A DNA stretch of 10,471 nt from Anaerolineales bacterium UBA6131. GTDB lineage: Bacteria > Chloroflexota > Anaerolineae > UBA2200. Every line of letters begins with the position of its first letter. Within the stretch, counting starts at the first letter, position 1. This document shows, piece after piece, positions 1-6,772 of the stretch. The notes beneath the pieces are model-generated. The model saw only the letters and a program-made list of their open reading frames with translations, ran no database searches and was not told the origin of the DNA. The position numbers and the translations under genes were made by a program. The stretch lies in NCBI GenBank assembly GCA_002435875.1, contig DIVN01000011.1, forward strand, positions 1 to 10,471. Direction: 5' to 3'.

Positions 1-25
1 GAACTTGAACACCGTGTTCATGCGC
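1..25. repeat. 25-base exact direct repeat, copy 1 (other copy at 2664-2688)
   Basis: This is the first copy of the shared 25-base stretch, at the truncated end of the stand-alone YYY gene, encoding MNTVFKF in the same frame as the copy in the fusion gene. The repeat may extend further left outside the window. Confidence 0.7.
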
Positions 26-1899
26 GTACCAAAAAGATCGCGCAGGTAGACGAACTCGACTGCCAGGGTGAGCAGAAAGGCCACGATGGCCATCAGGTTA
101 GCGAACTGCACGGCCGGACCTGGTGCCGAGCCTTCTGTCTCATTGGCCGAACGCGGGCGCAAGAGCAAGTAGGCCAACAGCGCGATCAGGAAAGCCAGCA
201 GCAAGAACGTCCACGGGTTGGCCAAGCGCATACGTAAGGCCTGGCGCAGCAGCCCGAGGGTGCCGCCGCTGCCAATCACAGCTTGCACACGCTCGTCAGC
301 CAGTAGCCCGCGAATGAACTCGCGTCCCGTCGGCCTCAAAGCCACCGAAGCCACGGCCAGGGCCATAACCAGCAGCGGACCCACGATCAGCCAGAGGATC
401 CAGTTGACAATGTCGTACAGCATGCCTTTGCGCTCACCGGCGTCCATTTGACGATAGGCCGACTGGATCTGCTGCAGGACGGAGGTCAGGATGACAAAGA
501 CGAACAGCCCAAACATCAATAGATATTGATGGATGCGTGTCACATTGAAGAATGTTGGGAGGACCCCGCCAGCCTGGGACTGGAAGCCCACGTAGAATGG
601 CAGGTACAGGATCACGCCGGGGACGACAACGGAGAGGGCAAACACAACCGCAGCGAGCAGCCACCCGCCCACCCGCTCGGTCCTCTGGCCCAAGGCAAAG
701 GCGGCCACGACCACGGCAAGATGGATCGGCAAGTCCCAGGTGTTCAGGAATCCCAGTGAGCCAACGATGAGTGCCGTCAACAATAGCTCAGGCAGGTGGT
801 CGCGCCACAGCGAAGCCAGCTCATGCACAGCCCTGAGTACGGCCCCTCGCAGGCCTCCAGGCTGCTCCGCGCGGTCATCCGCATAGGTCCACTCGTGCGC
901 TCCCAACAGCAGGTTAAGCGCCAGCCCCAGCACCACCAGGACGAAGGGCAAGGCCAGCACATGGGGATGCATGTCGCCAAGCAGGAAGCTGAACTGCGGG
1001 AACTCGTCAATGACCTCCTGATGAACGCCTTGCAGATCGCGGTCGTTGACCACACGCGAAGCTCGCCACCACCACCACATGTCCGTGGGCACCCAGCGCC
1101 CGCTGACCGGAGCGTCGATCAGGCCATTGACGTCGAGCCAGCGCCAGAAAGCGGGCGAGCCAAGGCCACGCGTGTGCAGGACTTCGAAGAGGCCCTCCAG
1201 GTTGCCGATGACCGCCACGAACAGCGGCCCGAGCAGTGCCCAGGCAATGCGCGCGCTGGCCTTTTGCAGCTTGCGACCCGGCTCGCTGGCGATCAGGTTG
1301 TAGGTCAGCCCAAAGGAGCCAGTGACCGTAAGGGCAAAGAGGAGACTGATGGCCAGGTTGAAAGCGATGCTGCCAGCGACACCAGAGAGCTTGGTGATCA
1401 GGGCCATCAGCAGGTAGCCGAGGTAGTAGTAGCTGATGGCAAACCCCGAGAGCCACGGATCATGGGGCGGAAAGCGCTCGCCGCGCAAGATGGCGTTGAG
1501 GAAGGCGATCTCCATGGGCTTCTCTGTAGCAGAGATCTCGGGATTGTGCGCGCGCACAAAGGCCCAGCCAAAGAATGCCGCGGCGAACAAGATCTCGGTG
1601 GCAAGAACGACGGCACGCTGCTCGCGCAAGAACCCTACCACGTCCAGCCCAGATCTACGCCAGACCAGCAGAGATGCGCTACCCACCAGCAACACGACAA
1701 AGACAATCGCTGCCCGCGTGTTGCTCAAAAAGCCAAAGCTGGCACCGATCCAGAGCAGATAGCCGCCCAGCAGCAAGCCGACAGGTCGCGCAAGGGCATA
1801 GCCACGCTCGGGCAGGTGCTTGAAGAAGCGCAGGCAGATCGGCAGGGCCAACAGGCCCAGAATCTCCACTATTAGCCACCAACTCAGAACGGGAAGCAT
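1..1899 (-). CDS. YYY-domain (DUF2298 / Chlor_Arch_YYY) membrane protein, C-terminus cut by the window edge
   Basis: The frame is open from the ATG at 1899 to the left edge: 633 residues with no stop. The start is secure, because GGAGGAG lies 3 bases upstream and an in-frame stop at 1915-1917 leaves no other start. I estimate 13-15 membrane helices, the first at residues 2-22. Motifs match the Chlor_Arch_YYY family: EKPM (126-129), YYYLG (157-161), a WWWW run (275-278) before SRVV, DEFPQFSF then GDMHPH (D309, H311, H313), NTWDLP (386-391), and MNTVFKF at the truncated end. These match the C-terminal half of the upstream fusion gene motif for motif, starting at its first helix (IVEILGLLALP against LVEVLGLVTLP). 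Single-domain family members run about 700-900 residues from memory, so roughly 100-250 residues should lie outside the window. It is the fourth gene of a presumed operon. Family membership is firm. The biochemical role is unknown; a part in lipid-linked sugar transfer is inferred only from its neighbours. Confidence 0.92.
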   Translation of the reverse strand, partial: MLPVLSWWLIVEILGLLALPICLRFFKHLPERGYALARPVGLLLGGYLLWIGASFGFLSNTRAAIVFVVLLVGSASLLVWRRSGLDVVGFLREQRAVVLATEILFAAAFFGWAFVRAHNPEISATEKPMEIAFLNAILRGERFPPHDPWLSGFAISYYYLGYLLMALITKLSGVAGSIAFNLAISLLFALTVTGSFGLTYNLIASEPGRKLQKASARIAWALLGPLFVAVIGNLEGLFEVLHTRGLGSPAFWRWLDVNGLIDAPVSGRWVPTDMWWWWRASRVVNDRDLQGVHQEVIDEFPQFSFLLGDMHPHVLALPFVLVVLGLALNLLLGAHEWTYADDRAEQPGGLRGAVLRAVHELASLWRDHLPELLLTALIVGSLGFLNTWDLPIHLAVVVAAFALGQRTERVGGWLLAAVVFALSVVVPGVILYLPFYVGFQSQAGGVLPTFFNVTRIHQYLLMFGLFVFVILTSVLQQIQSAYRQMDAGERKGMLYDIVNWILWLIVGPLLVMALAVASVALRPTGREFIRGLLADERVQAVIGSGGTLGLLRQALRMRLANPWTFLLLAFLIALLAYLLLRPRSANETEGSAPGPAVQFANLMAIVAFLLTLAVEFVYLRDLFGTRMNTVFKF

Positions 1900-1902
1900 A
1901 AA

Positions 1903-1909
1903 CTCCTCC
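1903..1909 (-). promoter_or_regulatory. Ribosome binding site of the stand-alone YYY gene
   Basis: On the minus strand the sequence reads GGAGGAG-TTT-ATG. This is a strong Shine-Dalgarno match, though slightly close to the start codon if the whole GGAGGAG pairs. It fixes the start at 1899 and shows that this gene has its own translation initiation despite the short 62-base gap behind the fusion gene. Confidence 0.85.
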
Positions 1910-1913
1910 GCAC

Positions 1914-1931
1914 GTCAGCGCATCCGCTGAC
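1914..1931 (-). promoter_or_regulatory. Perfect 7-bp inverted repeat between fusion gene and YYY gene
   Basis: GTCAGCG and CGCTGAC form a perfect 7-bp stem around a 4-base loop. The repeat sits four bases upstream of the GGAGGAG site and about 30 bases past the fusion gene's stop. A weaker inverted repeat, GCCGG/CCGGC with a 6-base loop, lies beside it at 1939-1954. No T-run follows on the minus strand, so this does not look like a Rho-independent terminator. An mRNA-processing or stabilising hairpin, or one that keeps the following ribosome site open, would fit. The structure is visible in the sequence; the role is inferred. Confidence 0.45.
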
Positions 1932-1961
1932 AGGCATGGCCGGCCCAGACCGGCACCTGGC

Positions 1962-4900
1962 TCAGTCCCCGGACAGGCTCCAGCCCAGGACCTCGTAGAT
2001 CTTGACGCGCTCGTTAAAGTAGGCCAGGCGCAGCTGACCGGCCGCTCTCATTACCTCGAACTTTTCAAGTCCAGCCGCCGGATAGTAGATGCGCTCCACA
2101 TCGCCGACATAGATGTAGCGCACATTGTACTTCTGCAACAGCTCCGTGGCGAGCTGCGTGCTTGCATCCGAATACAGGCGCTGCACATCGTCGAGTCGAC
2201 GGCTGATCCAGACATCGGGCAATGCCGAGCGCTGCTGGCGCTGGTGCCAGCTCCAGCCAATGATGGTCGGCAGGCCGGTATAGATGGCAATACGCGAGCC
2301 CCAGCGATAGAGTCCGCGCGGCTCGGTGTTGGCCTCGGCGATGACAGGCGAGCCTTCGACGTTGTCTAGCAGCCAGTTGATCGCGTCGCGATCCCACTTG
2401 AGCTCGATCGGCTCCCCATCATAGTAGATGGCGGTTTGCATGTAGGCCATACCGTCGAGAGACGGACCCAGACTGGGATCGAAGCGGTCGCTGACTTTCG
2501 CCCGTGTCGCCAGGATCGGGTAGAGCGAGGCCAGGAAGACCAGCAGGGCCAGCCCGCCCAGCCAGAGTTGGCGATGGTCAGGCGTCCACTTGCGCAGCCG
2601 CTGCAGGCACTGTGCCAGACCATAGGCGGCAGCGATAGACCACAAGATCCAGATCTGCAGGTAGAACTTGAACACCGTGTTCATGCGCCCGATGTCGCCT
2701 TTGAGCACAACCAGGTCGACTGCCAGGCTGAGCGCGAGACCGACGCCAAAGATCAACCAGACCAAGCGGCGACGAACCTCCATTTCCTTGGCCAACAACA
2801 GCAAGAGCGTCCCCAGGGCCAGCACGATAACGAACAAGAAGAACCATTGTTTAGCCCAGGCCAGGCCGACCAAACCGAGGACAATGGCCGCTACGGTGCC
2901 CCAGGTCCAGGTATCCAGGTCGCGGCTGCGACGTACCATGCGACCGTAGAGAGCAAACAGGCGCGGCAAGCGATCCCAAAAACGCAGAGACATGCGCAGC
3001 ATGCGCAGGCTGCCGACCCGCGATTCTCGGCCAAAGAGCTCAATCAGCAGCCACGAGATCAGCACGTAGAGGAACAGGCCGTGGATCACCAGATAGTGTG
3101 CGAGCGCCGTGCGAATCCCTTTCCAGCGCTCGATGCTTGTATACGCTGTGCCAAAGTGAGAGAGGAAGGGCTGCATAGTCAGCGTGCTGAGCAGGAAGAT
3201 AACGGCCCCGCGCCAGGCGATGGCCCACAGGCTTTGCAGGTCGAGACGTCTGCGCTGGTCATACTCGCGCAGAGCCAGCGCCACCAGCGTCAGGAGCAGA
3301 TAGGTAGGATAATCCCAGGAGTTGATGGGCCGCAGTGCGCCAACGACCAGCCCGGTCACGCCCAGCAGCAAGAGCTCACCCCAATCAACGCGTGCGAAGA
3401 AGGCCTGTGTGCCCTGCCGCAAGGTAACCAGCAGGCCGGAGTCTGGGGACTCGGCTACTTCTGCAACAGGCGCCACAGACTTCCAGACCGCTGCCGCACG
3501 GCGCAGGATCACGGCCACGACCAAACCGAGTGCCAGCAGGGTGAAGGGCAGGGCAATCAGATGAGCATGCAGGTCCGCGTAGAGGAAGGTGAAGAATGGG
3601 AATTCGTTGATCTCCCCATGGGTCATGATGCGCGAAGGGTTCCAGTAGGGCCACTCCGGGCGGAGCACGGGTTTGGCCTGACCGGCCAGCCAGCGCCACA
3701 GGCCGGAAAGGGCTCTAGCCGCATCGGTGACATAGGGGATCGAGCTGCGTGCCTCGACCGTGCCAATGTCGCGCAGGGCCTGGAACCAGACGCCGATCTC
3801 GCCCAGGTTGCCGAGCACCGTGGCCAGCAGCGCGGCCGCTAGCCCCCAGGTCATCGTCGGCGTCCACTTGCGCTCGGGGACGCCGTCGCGCGGTGCCAGC
3901 AGGTTGTAGGCCACGGAGAAGGCTCCCATCGCGGTCAACGCCGCCAGGAGTGGCAAGGCCAGGTTGTAGGCCACCCAGGGCACGATGCCGGTGAACTTGA
4001 TCAGTGTACCTACAATGATCTGACCAAAGTAGTAGTAGTTAAGATAGCCGCCAGCATACCAGGGGTCATAGGGTGGGAAGACCGTGCTCTTGATGACCGC
4101 GTTGAGGTAAGCGAAATCCATGGGCTTCTCGCCGCCCATACCGGGATGCCAGAGGTCAGGATTGCCAAAGCGAATCAACAGAAAGCCAACAAAGAAGACC
4201 AGGAACAGCGCTTCGTTGACCAGCACAAGGCGGCGTCGGTCACGCCAGAACGTGAGCATCTGCGCGCCGCGGCGCCACAAGATGACGCCTGCGAGGGCGA
4301 CGAGGACGATGAGGGTAGCGCCGATGGTCAGGCGGCTGAACGATCCTATCCCGAGGTTGACCGCCATCCAGGTGATCCAGGCCAGAAGCAGCACACCGAG
4401 CGTCTTGGAAAGGCTGTAGCCGCGGTCCGGAAGGCTGTGGAAGATGATGTCGGCAAGGGGCAAGGTCACTAGCCCGAGCACCTCCACCAGCAGCAGCCAG
4501 ATGAGCACGGGAGCGGCATTGCTGAGGCTGCGTCGGTTAAAGATGGACGACCAGGTACCGCCGGCCTGCTGCACAGCCTGCTCTTGCGGTGTGAGCATGA
4601 GGCTGTTCTTCCAGCCCGGCACCTGCAGGGGCATCAGCCGCGCGATGTTGTCCCAATCGATGCCGTCCCCAAGCAACGAACGCGCCTTCTCCAGCGAAAA
4701 GTCGGCCGTCTTGCGAAAGACATCTACGCGCGGATGGTCATAGACCGTAAATGGCTCTTCGGCGTTGTCATCGTTGAACTCAATCAGCCCCAGGTTGGGT
4801 CGCGAGGTGAACGTCTTGATCAGCTCAAAGCCCAGCTCGCCATTGAACAAGTACTTGTAGTAGCGCGTGGTCATGGGGAAGCGCATGGGCAGGCGCGGAA

Positions 4901-6701
4901 TCGAGCCGTACAGGCGATTGCTGCTGAGGATGATATAGTCGGACTGGCCGAGCCAATCCATGAACCAATCGAGCTTGATCGGCTCGTCCTCGGCGTAGGG
5001 GTGGAACTCTACCCATTCATAGGTGCCGTCGGCGTAGCCGTTGCGTCCGCCAACGCCTCCCCAGGGGATCGAGTCATCCCAGTGCTCATTGCCGATCGCC
5101 GAGCCGGCGGGGATGTTGTCATAGACCCACAGTGAGGCCGCAACACGGGTCAACGGCCGCGTGTAGATGCGGGTGAAAGCAAAGGCCCACAGGAAGGCAC
5201 CAAGCAGGATGGTCACGCCCAACGCCGCCGCAGCAGGCCTGGCCCAGCGCAGCCGCGACTCTCTTGCGCTGTCCCAGGCGCGCACGAGCAGATAGGCGGC
5301 CAGCATGGCCATCAAGGGGAAGAAAGGCGTCAGGTAGCGCGAAAGCTTGGCAAACCGCGTGGACTGGTAGAGAAAGAAGAACGTTGTCCAGGCCAGCACC
5401 AACACGTGGGTGAGCTTGCGGCGACGCAACAGCTCCAGCCAGGCCAGCGCCCAGCCCGCCCAACTGGCCAGGGCCAGGGGAACGCCAACCGCCCACAGCA
5501 CCATGTTCTGCAGGGAGAACAGGATCGGTGTACGAGACGTCCACTGGTGGTTGAAGGGCAGGTCAACCTCGCCCGCCGAGGCACGCGCCCAGTAGCGCAC
5601 ATCGTTCAGCCAGGCATCGGCAAGCTTCAGGTCAAAGAAGCCAGGACCTTTGAAGCTATAGGGCTGCGCGATACGAAAGGTGAAAAACGCCGCGACCAGG
5701 CAGAAGGTGAACTTGAGCGCTACTTCCCAGCCGACGTCCAGCCAATGGCGTGCGGTGGGTGCGAGCGTATCCTGCACACGCTCTTGCACCTCGACCGGCG
5801 TCGTGGAAATGGCATCCGCCACAGGCTGCCCACCCGTAGGGCGCTCGAGCTCAACGTGGATGCCCAGCGCGCCGAGGTGCCCCCGCCAGCCTCCATGCGG
5901 GTCGCCGGCGCTCCCTGCGGTGCTGGCTTGCGGGACTGGCGGAGCGGCGTCAGGCTCTGCAGCAGACCCCTGCCACACGCGGTAGATGCGCAGGGCGCAG
6001 GCCAGGGCCATGATCAGGCCAAAGAGCGCCACGTTAATCTTGGAAGCGACCGCCAGGCCATAAGCCACGCCCATCCAGAAAAAATCACTCCAGCGCCCGC
6101 GCTCGACCACAAAGAGGGTGCGGTAGAAGGTCAGCAGAACGAAGGTGGCGACAAAGCTGTCCGCGGTGTAAAAGTGTGCCTGCTGAATGTGGATGGCCAA
6201 GCAGGCCGTGAAAAAGGCTGAGAGCAAGCCTACCCGCTTGCCATACAGCTTGCGTCCAATCAGGAACATGAGCACAACACTGATCAGGTCGAAAGTGGCG
6301 GCGAGCATCCTGCCCAGGATGTGGATGCGATCGGGATGTCCCTGGTTGAGCACCTCGCCCAGCCATTTGGTCAAGAAGAGGGGCACTGTGCCATAGACGA
6401 AACTCGAGCCCTTGTTGTAGGGGTTAAGCGGAGATGCCGCAGTGTTAAAGTATTCGCCGATGCTCTTGGGCAGCGACAGCGAGATGGTGACCATCCAGAT
6501 GTGGCGCTCATCGGGGTGCAGGTGGGTGTCGCTATCCCAGTTCACGCCGGTGAAGCGGAAATAGCCGCCGATCAGCAGGATCAAGATCAGGCAGATAGGG
6601 ACGAGGTACCTGCTGCGCAGAAAGGCGGCTGCGGCATCCTGCAGGCGCACCGTCCAGGACGGCTTCAGCCCATCCATGCCTGTGTCATTCGTTTCGCTCA
6701 T
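1962..6701 (-). CDS. Two-domain membrane protein: family 39-type glycosyltransferase fused to a YYY (DUF2298) domain
   Basis: 1579 residues from the ATG at 6701, chosen because AGGAGG (6706-6711) lies 4 bases upstream; an adjoining in-frame TTG at 6704 is less likely. The N-terminal half (about 1-725) resembles GT39/PMT-type GT-C transferases: a helix at 33-48, then an outer loop with WDSD (55-58) and HPDE (62-65), the usual place of the catalytic acid, and HFYTADSF (176-183). About ten helices precede an outer-face domain at 515-725. The C-terminal half (about 730-1579) is a full YYY domain: EKPMD (858-862), YYYFG (889-893), EINEFPFFTF (1030-1039), DLHAH (D1043, H1045, H1047), NSWDYP (1127-1132), MNTVFKF (1340-1346), GWSWHQRQQR (1482-1491) and a soluble tail. 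A Pro/Ala/Gly-rich insert occupies about 245-318. It is the third gene in the array. Such enzymes move sugars from polyprenyl-phosphate carriers outside the membrane; donor and acceptor cannot be told here, and the YYY half's chemistry is unknown. Confidence 0.93.
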   Translation of the reverse strand: MSETNDTGMDGLKPSWTVRLQDAAAAFLRSRYLVPICLILILLIGGYFRFTGVNWDSDTHLHPDERHIWMVTISLSLPKSIGEYFNTAASPLNPYNKGSSFVYGTVPLFLTKWLGEVLNQGHPDRIHILGRMLAATFDLISVVLMFLIGRKLYGKRVGLLSAFFTACLAIHIQQAHFYTADSFVATFVLLTFYRTLFVVERGRWSDFFWMGVAYGLAVASKINVALFGLIMALACALRIYRVWQGSAAEPDAAPPVPQASTAGSAGDPHGGWRGHLGALGIHVELERPTGGQPVADAISTTPVEVQERVQDTLAPTARHWLDVGWEVALKFTFCLVAAFFTFRIAQPYSFKGPGFFDLKLADAWLNDVRYWARASAGEVDLPFNHQWTSRTPILFSLQNMVLWAVGVPLALASWAGWALAWLELLRRRKLTHVLVLAWTTFFFLYQSTRFAKLSRYLTPFFPLMAMLAAYLLVRAWDSARESRLRWARPAAAALGVTILLGAFLWAFAFTRIYTRPLTRVAASLWVYDNIPAGSAIGNEHWDDSIPWGGVGGRNGYADGTYEWVEFHPYAEDEPIKLDWFMDWLGQSDYIILSSNRLYGSIPRLPMRFPMTTRYYKYLFNGELGFELIKTFTSRPNLGLIEFNDDNAEEPFTVYDHPRVDVFRKTADFSLEKARSLLGDGIDWDNIARLMPLQVPGWKNSLMLTPQEQAVQQAGGTWSSIFNRRSLSNAAPVLIWLLLVEVLGLVTLPLADIIFHSLPDRGYSLSKTLGVLLLAWITWMAVNLGIGSFSRLTIGATLIVLVALAGVILWRRGAQMLTFWRDRRRLVLVNEALFLVFFVGFLLIRFGNPDLWHPGMGGEKPMDFAYLNAVIKSTVFPPYDPWYAGGYLNYYYFGQIIVGTLIKFTGIVPWVAYNLALPLLAALTAMGAFSVAYNLLAPRDGVPERKWTPTMTWGLAAALLATVLGNLGEIGVWFQALRDIGTVEARSSIPYVTDAARALSGLWRWLAGQAKPVLRPEWPYWNPSRIMTHGEINEFPFFTFLYADLHAHLIALPFTLLALGLVVAVILRRAAAVWKSVAPVAEVAESPDSGLLVTLRQGTQAFFARVDWGELLLLGVTGLVVGALRPINSWDYPTYLLLTLVALALREYDQRRRLDLQSLWAIAWRGAVIFLLSTLTMQPFLSHFGTAYTSIERWKGIRTALAHYLVIHGLFLYVLISWLLIELFGRESRVGSLRMLRMSLRFWDRLPRLFALYGRMVRRSRDLDTWTWGTVAAIVLGLVGLAWAKQWFFLFVIVLALGTLLLLLAKEMEVRRRLVWLIFGVGLALSLAVDLVVLKGDIGRMNTVFKFYLQIWILWSIAAAYGLAQCLQRLRKWTPDHRQLWLGGLALLVFLASLYPILATRAKVSDRFDPSLGPSLDGMAYMQTAIYYDGEPIELKWDRDAINWLLDNVEGSPVIAEANTEPRGLYRWGSRIAIYTGLPTIIGWSWHQRQQRSALPDVWISRRLDDVQRLYSDASTQLATELLQKYNVRYIYVGDVERIYYPAAGLEKFEVMRAAGQLRLAYFNERVKIYEVLGWSLSGD
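2664..2688. repeat. 25-base exact direct repeat, copy 2 (other copy at 1-25)
   Basis: This stretch is identical over 25 bases to positions 1-25. Both copies encode MNTVFKF, preceded by an Arg codon read in part, at equivalent positions of the two YYY domains. Similarity continues less exactly beyond it (shared TCGACTGCCAGG at 56-67 and 2716-2727), offset by one codon. It marks paralogy or strong constraint on this motif, not a mobile element. Confidence 0.7.
5748..5966 (-). other. Low-complexity insert in the glycosyltransferase half of the fusion protein
   Basis: Residues about 245-318 of the fusion protein break the run of membrane helices. The stretch is hydrophilic, rich in Pro, Ala, Gly and Thr (for example AAPPVPQASTAGSAG), and ends in a more helical segment (VEVQERVQDTL) before the next helix at about 328. 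I see no recognisable domain in it. It is probably a flexible loop between two helices. The frame stays open, so it is not a frameshift artefact. Confidence 0.6.
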
Positions 6702-6705
6702 CAAA

Positions 6706-6720
6706 CCTCCTGCTGAGGAG
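6706..6720 (-). promoter_or_regulatory. Ribosome binding site of the fusion gene within a small hairpin
   Basis: The minus strand reads CTCCT-CAGC-AGGAGG-TTTG-ATG. AGGAGG (6706-6711) is a near-perfect Shine-Dalgarno site 4 bases before the ATG at 6701, and this decides the start over the adjoining TTG. CTCCT (6716-6720) pairs perfectly with AGGAG (6707-6711) around a 4-base loop, so the site could be partly masked in the mRNA. The ribosome site is well supported; regulation by the 5-bp stem is a guess. Confidence 0.75.
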
Positions 6721-6754
6721 AAGCAAACCCATCGGTCGACGCAGACAGCGGCAG

Positions 6755-6772
6755 ACCGGGCGCGCGCCGGGT
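6755..6772 (-). promoter_or_regulatory. GC-rich imperfect inverted repeat overlapping a stop codon
   Basis: The 18 bases are palindromic except for one C-C mismatch: ACC, mismatch, GGC, loop GCGC, GCC, mismatch, GGT. The repeat begins with the last base of the TGA stop of the second glycosyltransferase gene. No T-run follows, so it is not a standard Rho-independent terminator. In GC-rich DNA such palindromes arise easily by chance. It may be an mRNA 3' hairpin or a pause site between genes. Confidence 0.3.

Noticed and set aside
796..1875. A 359-residue open frame on the plus strand
   Set aside because: It is antisense to the stand-alone YYY gene, with the same Gln/Arg-rich composition and no ribosome site. 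The minus-strand frame carries all the recognisable motifs.
2436..3842. A 468-residue open frame on the plus strand
   Set aside because: It lies wholly antisense to the YYY half of the fusion gene. Its product is rich in Gln, Asp and Arg, as expected when Leu codons (CTG) are read in reverse as CAG, and it shows no domain or membrane pattern.
3900..3974. A 15-base direct repeat, CAGGTTGTAGGCCAC, spaced 60 bases apart
   Set aside because: Both copies encode VAYNL within the YYY domain. The stand-alone YYY gene has related AFNL and TYNL at the same spacing, so this is an old protein pattern rather than a recent duplication or repeat element.
5406..6221. A 271-residue open frame on the plus strand
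   Set aside because: It is antisense to the transferase half of the fusion gene, with low-complexity composition and no recognisable motif.
6702..6704. TTG as the start codon of the fusion gene
   Set aside because: It is immediately followed by ATG, which has the better spacing (4 bases) from AGGAGG, so ATG at 6701 is preferred.
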